From Spirochaetales bacterium (GTDB lineage Bacteria; Spirochaetota; Spirochaetia; DSM-27196; SLST01), in NCBI GenBank assembly GCA_007130265.1, contig SLST01000281.1, forward strand, positions 1 through 7,254: a DNA stretch of 7,254 bases. The letters run 5' to 3'. This document shows, one piece after another, positions 7,067 through 7,254 of the stretch. A model generated the notes under the pieces. It was not told where the DNA came from. It did not search any database and saw only the letters and a list, made by a program, of their open reading frames with translations. How positions within the stretch are numbered: the stretch's first letter is position 1; every line of letters begins with the position of its first letter. The position numbers and the translations under genes are program-made.

Positions 7067-7191
7067 GTCCCTACGATACCCGGTTCTGCGCTCCCGGTCC
7101 TGACAGTTCTTGCATATCGGGGCACGCAGGCGGCGGGCTCGATCGGCGCAGCGTCTTGACACAAGCACCGGCTCGGTGCTGAGGTGAGGCG
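7067..7191. other. Divergent intergenic region between the regulator and the plus-strand gene
   Basis: About 125 bases separate the favoured GTG of the AraC-type gene from the plus-strand ATG. This stretch should hold both promoters. It contains a 17-base palindrome (7164-7180) and a TTGACA hexamer (7156-7161), but no convincing -10 box at proper spacing on either strand. If the longer start of the regulator at 7168 were used, most of this stretch would be coding. Confidence 0.5.
7164..7180. promoter_or_regulatory. 17-base interrupted palindrome, possible operator in divergent region
   Basis: AGCACCG (7164-7170) and CGGTGCT (7174-7180) are perfect 7-base inverted arms around GCT. The element lies directly before the ribosome binding site of the plus-strand gene and about 100 bases upstream of the favoured regulator start. 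It could be a dimeric regulator site or a small hairpin in the leader of the plus-strand message. No run of T follows, so it is not a terminator. Confidence 0.4.
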
Positions 7192-7254
7192 ATGGAGAAG
7201 GAAGTGCGGCTTGGACCGGACGAGGCGGGTAGCGCGCGAGCCATTCAGGAAGCG
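7192..7254 (+). CDS. Unidentified protein, N-terminal 21 residues only
   Basis: An ATG at 7192 opens a frame without stops to the window edge, giving MEKEVRLGPDEAGSARAIQE plus one Ala. The sequence GAGGTGAGG at 7181-7189 is a strong match to the 16S anti-Shine-Dalgarno (GAGGTGA), with its first GAGG 7 bases from the ATG. That is the main reason to believe the gene. The gene is divergent from the AraC-type regulator, which often means shared control. Too little is present to name a family; the charged start argues against a signal peptide. Confidence 0.6.
   Translation, partial: MEKEVRLGPDEAGSARAIQEA

Noticed and set aside
7080..7100. Direct repeat CCCGGT twice, 14 bases apart, just upstream of the regulator start
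   Set aside because: Six-base repeats of G/C are expected by chance in such GC-rich DNA, and the spacing is not a whole number of helical turns.
7156..7161. Perfect TTGACA hexamer on the plus strand
   Set aside because: No -10-like sequence lies 15-19 bases downstream, and a start from it would fall at the ATG and exclude the strong ribosome binding site.

Overview
This is a GC-rich stretch of a bacterial chromosome with strongly G/C-ending codons. It is densely packed, and almost everything is read from the minus strand. No rRNA, tRNA, CRISPR array, transposase or other mobile element is visible. The gene families (three-subunit molybdenum hydroxylase, class III cyclase fused to a STAND-type ATPase and TPR region, AraC-GyrI regulator) occur together in several high-GC phyla, including spirochaetes, Chloroflexota, Actinomycetota and delta-type proteobacteria. 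The sequence alone does not fix the lineage.

Layout in transcription order (right to left): (i) at the right edge, the first 21 codons of an unidentified plus-strand gene (7192 onward) behind a strong ribosome binding site. (ii) Divergent from it, an AraC-type regulator with a C-terminal GyrI-like ligand-binding domain, ending at 6212. (iii) An 87-base gap with a sigma70-like promoter (TGGACA, 17 bases, TACAAT on the minus strand) overlapped by GGACA/TGTCC inverted half-sites. (iv) A tightly coupled molybdenum hydroxylase operon in the Cox order M-S-L: FAD subunit (5243-6124), [2Fe-2S] subunit (4747-5250, overlapping by 8 bases) and molybdopterin subunit (2516-4750, overlapping by 4 bases). 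(v) Only 16 bases downstream, a large signalling protein (2499 to beyond base 1): class III nucleotide cyclase domain, NTPase module, winged-helix-like linker and TPR-like helices, running off the left edge.

The hydroxylase passes electrons from a substrate hydroxylated at Mo-pterin, through two [2Fe-2S] clusters, to FAD. It is not a CO dehydrogenase (no CSFR loop), and the xanthine-specific active-site Glu is replaced by Asn, so the substrate is some other N-heterocycle, aldehyde or related compound. The AraC-GyrI protein is a plausible ligand-responsive regulator.

The most unusual gene is the cyclase-ATPase protein. Its cyclase domain keeps both metal-binding aspartates and the transition-state arginine but has lost the transition-state asparagine. 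Its P-loop has lost the Walker A lysine while Walker B is intact. It may be a catalytically altered, ligand- or nucleotide-sensing regulator that is co-transcribed with the hydroxylase.
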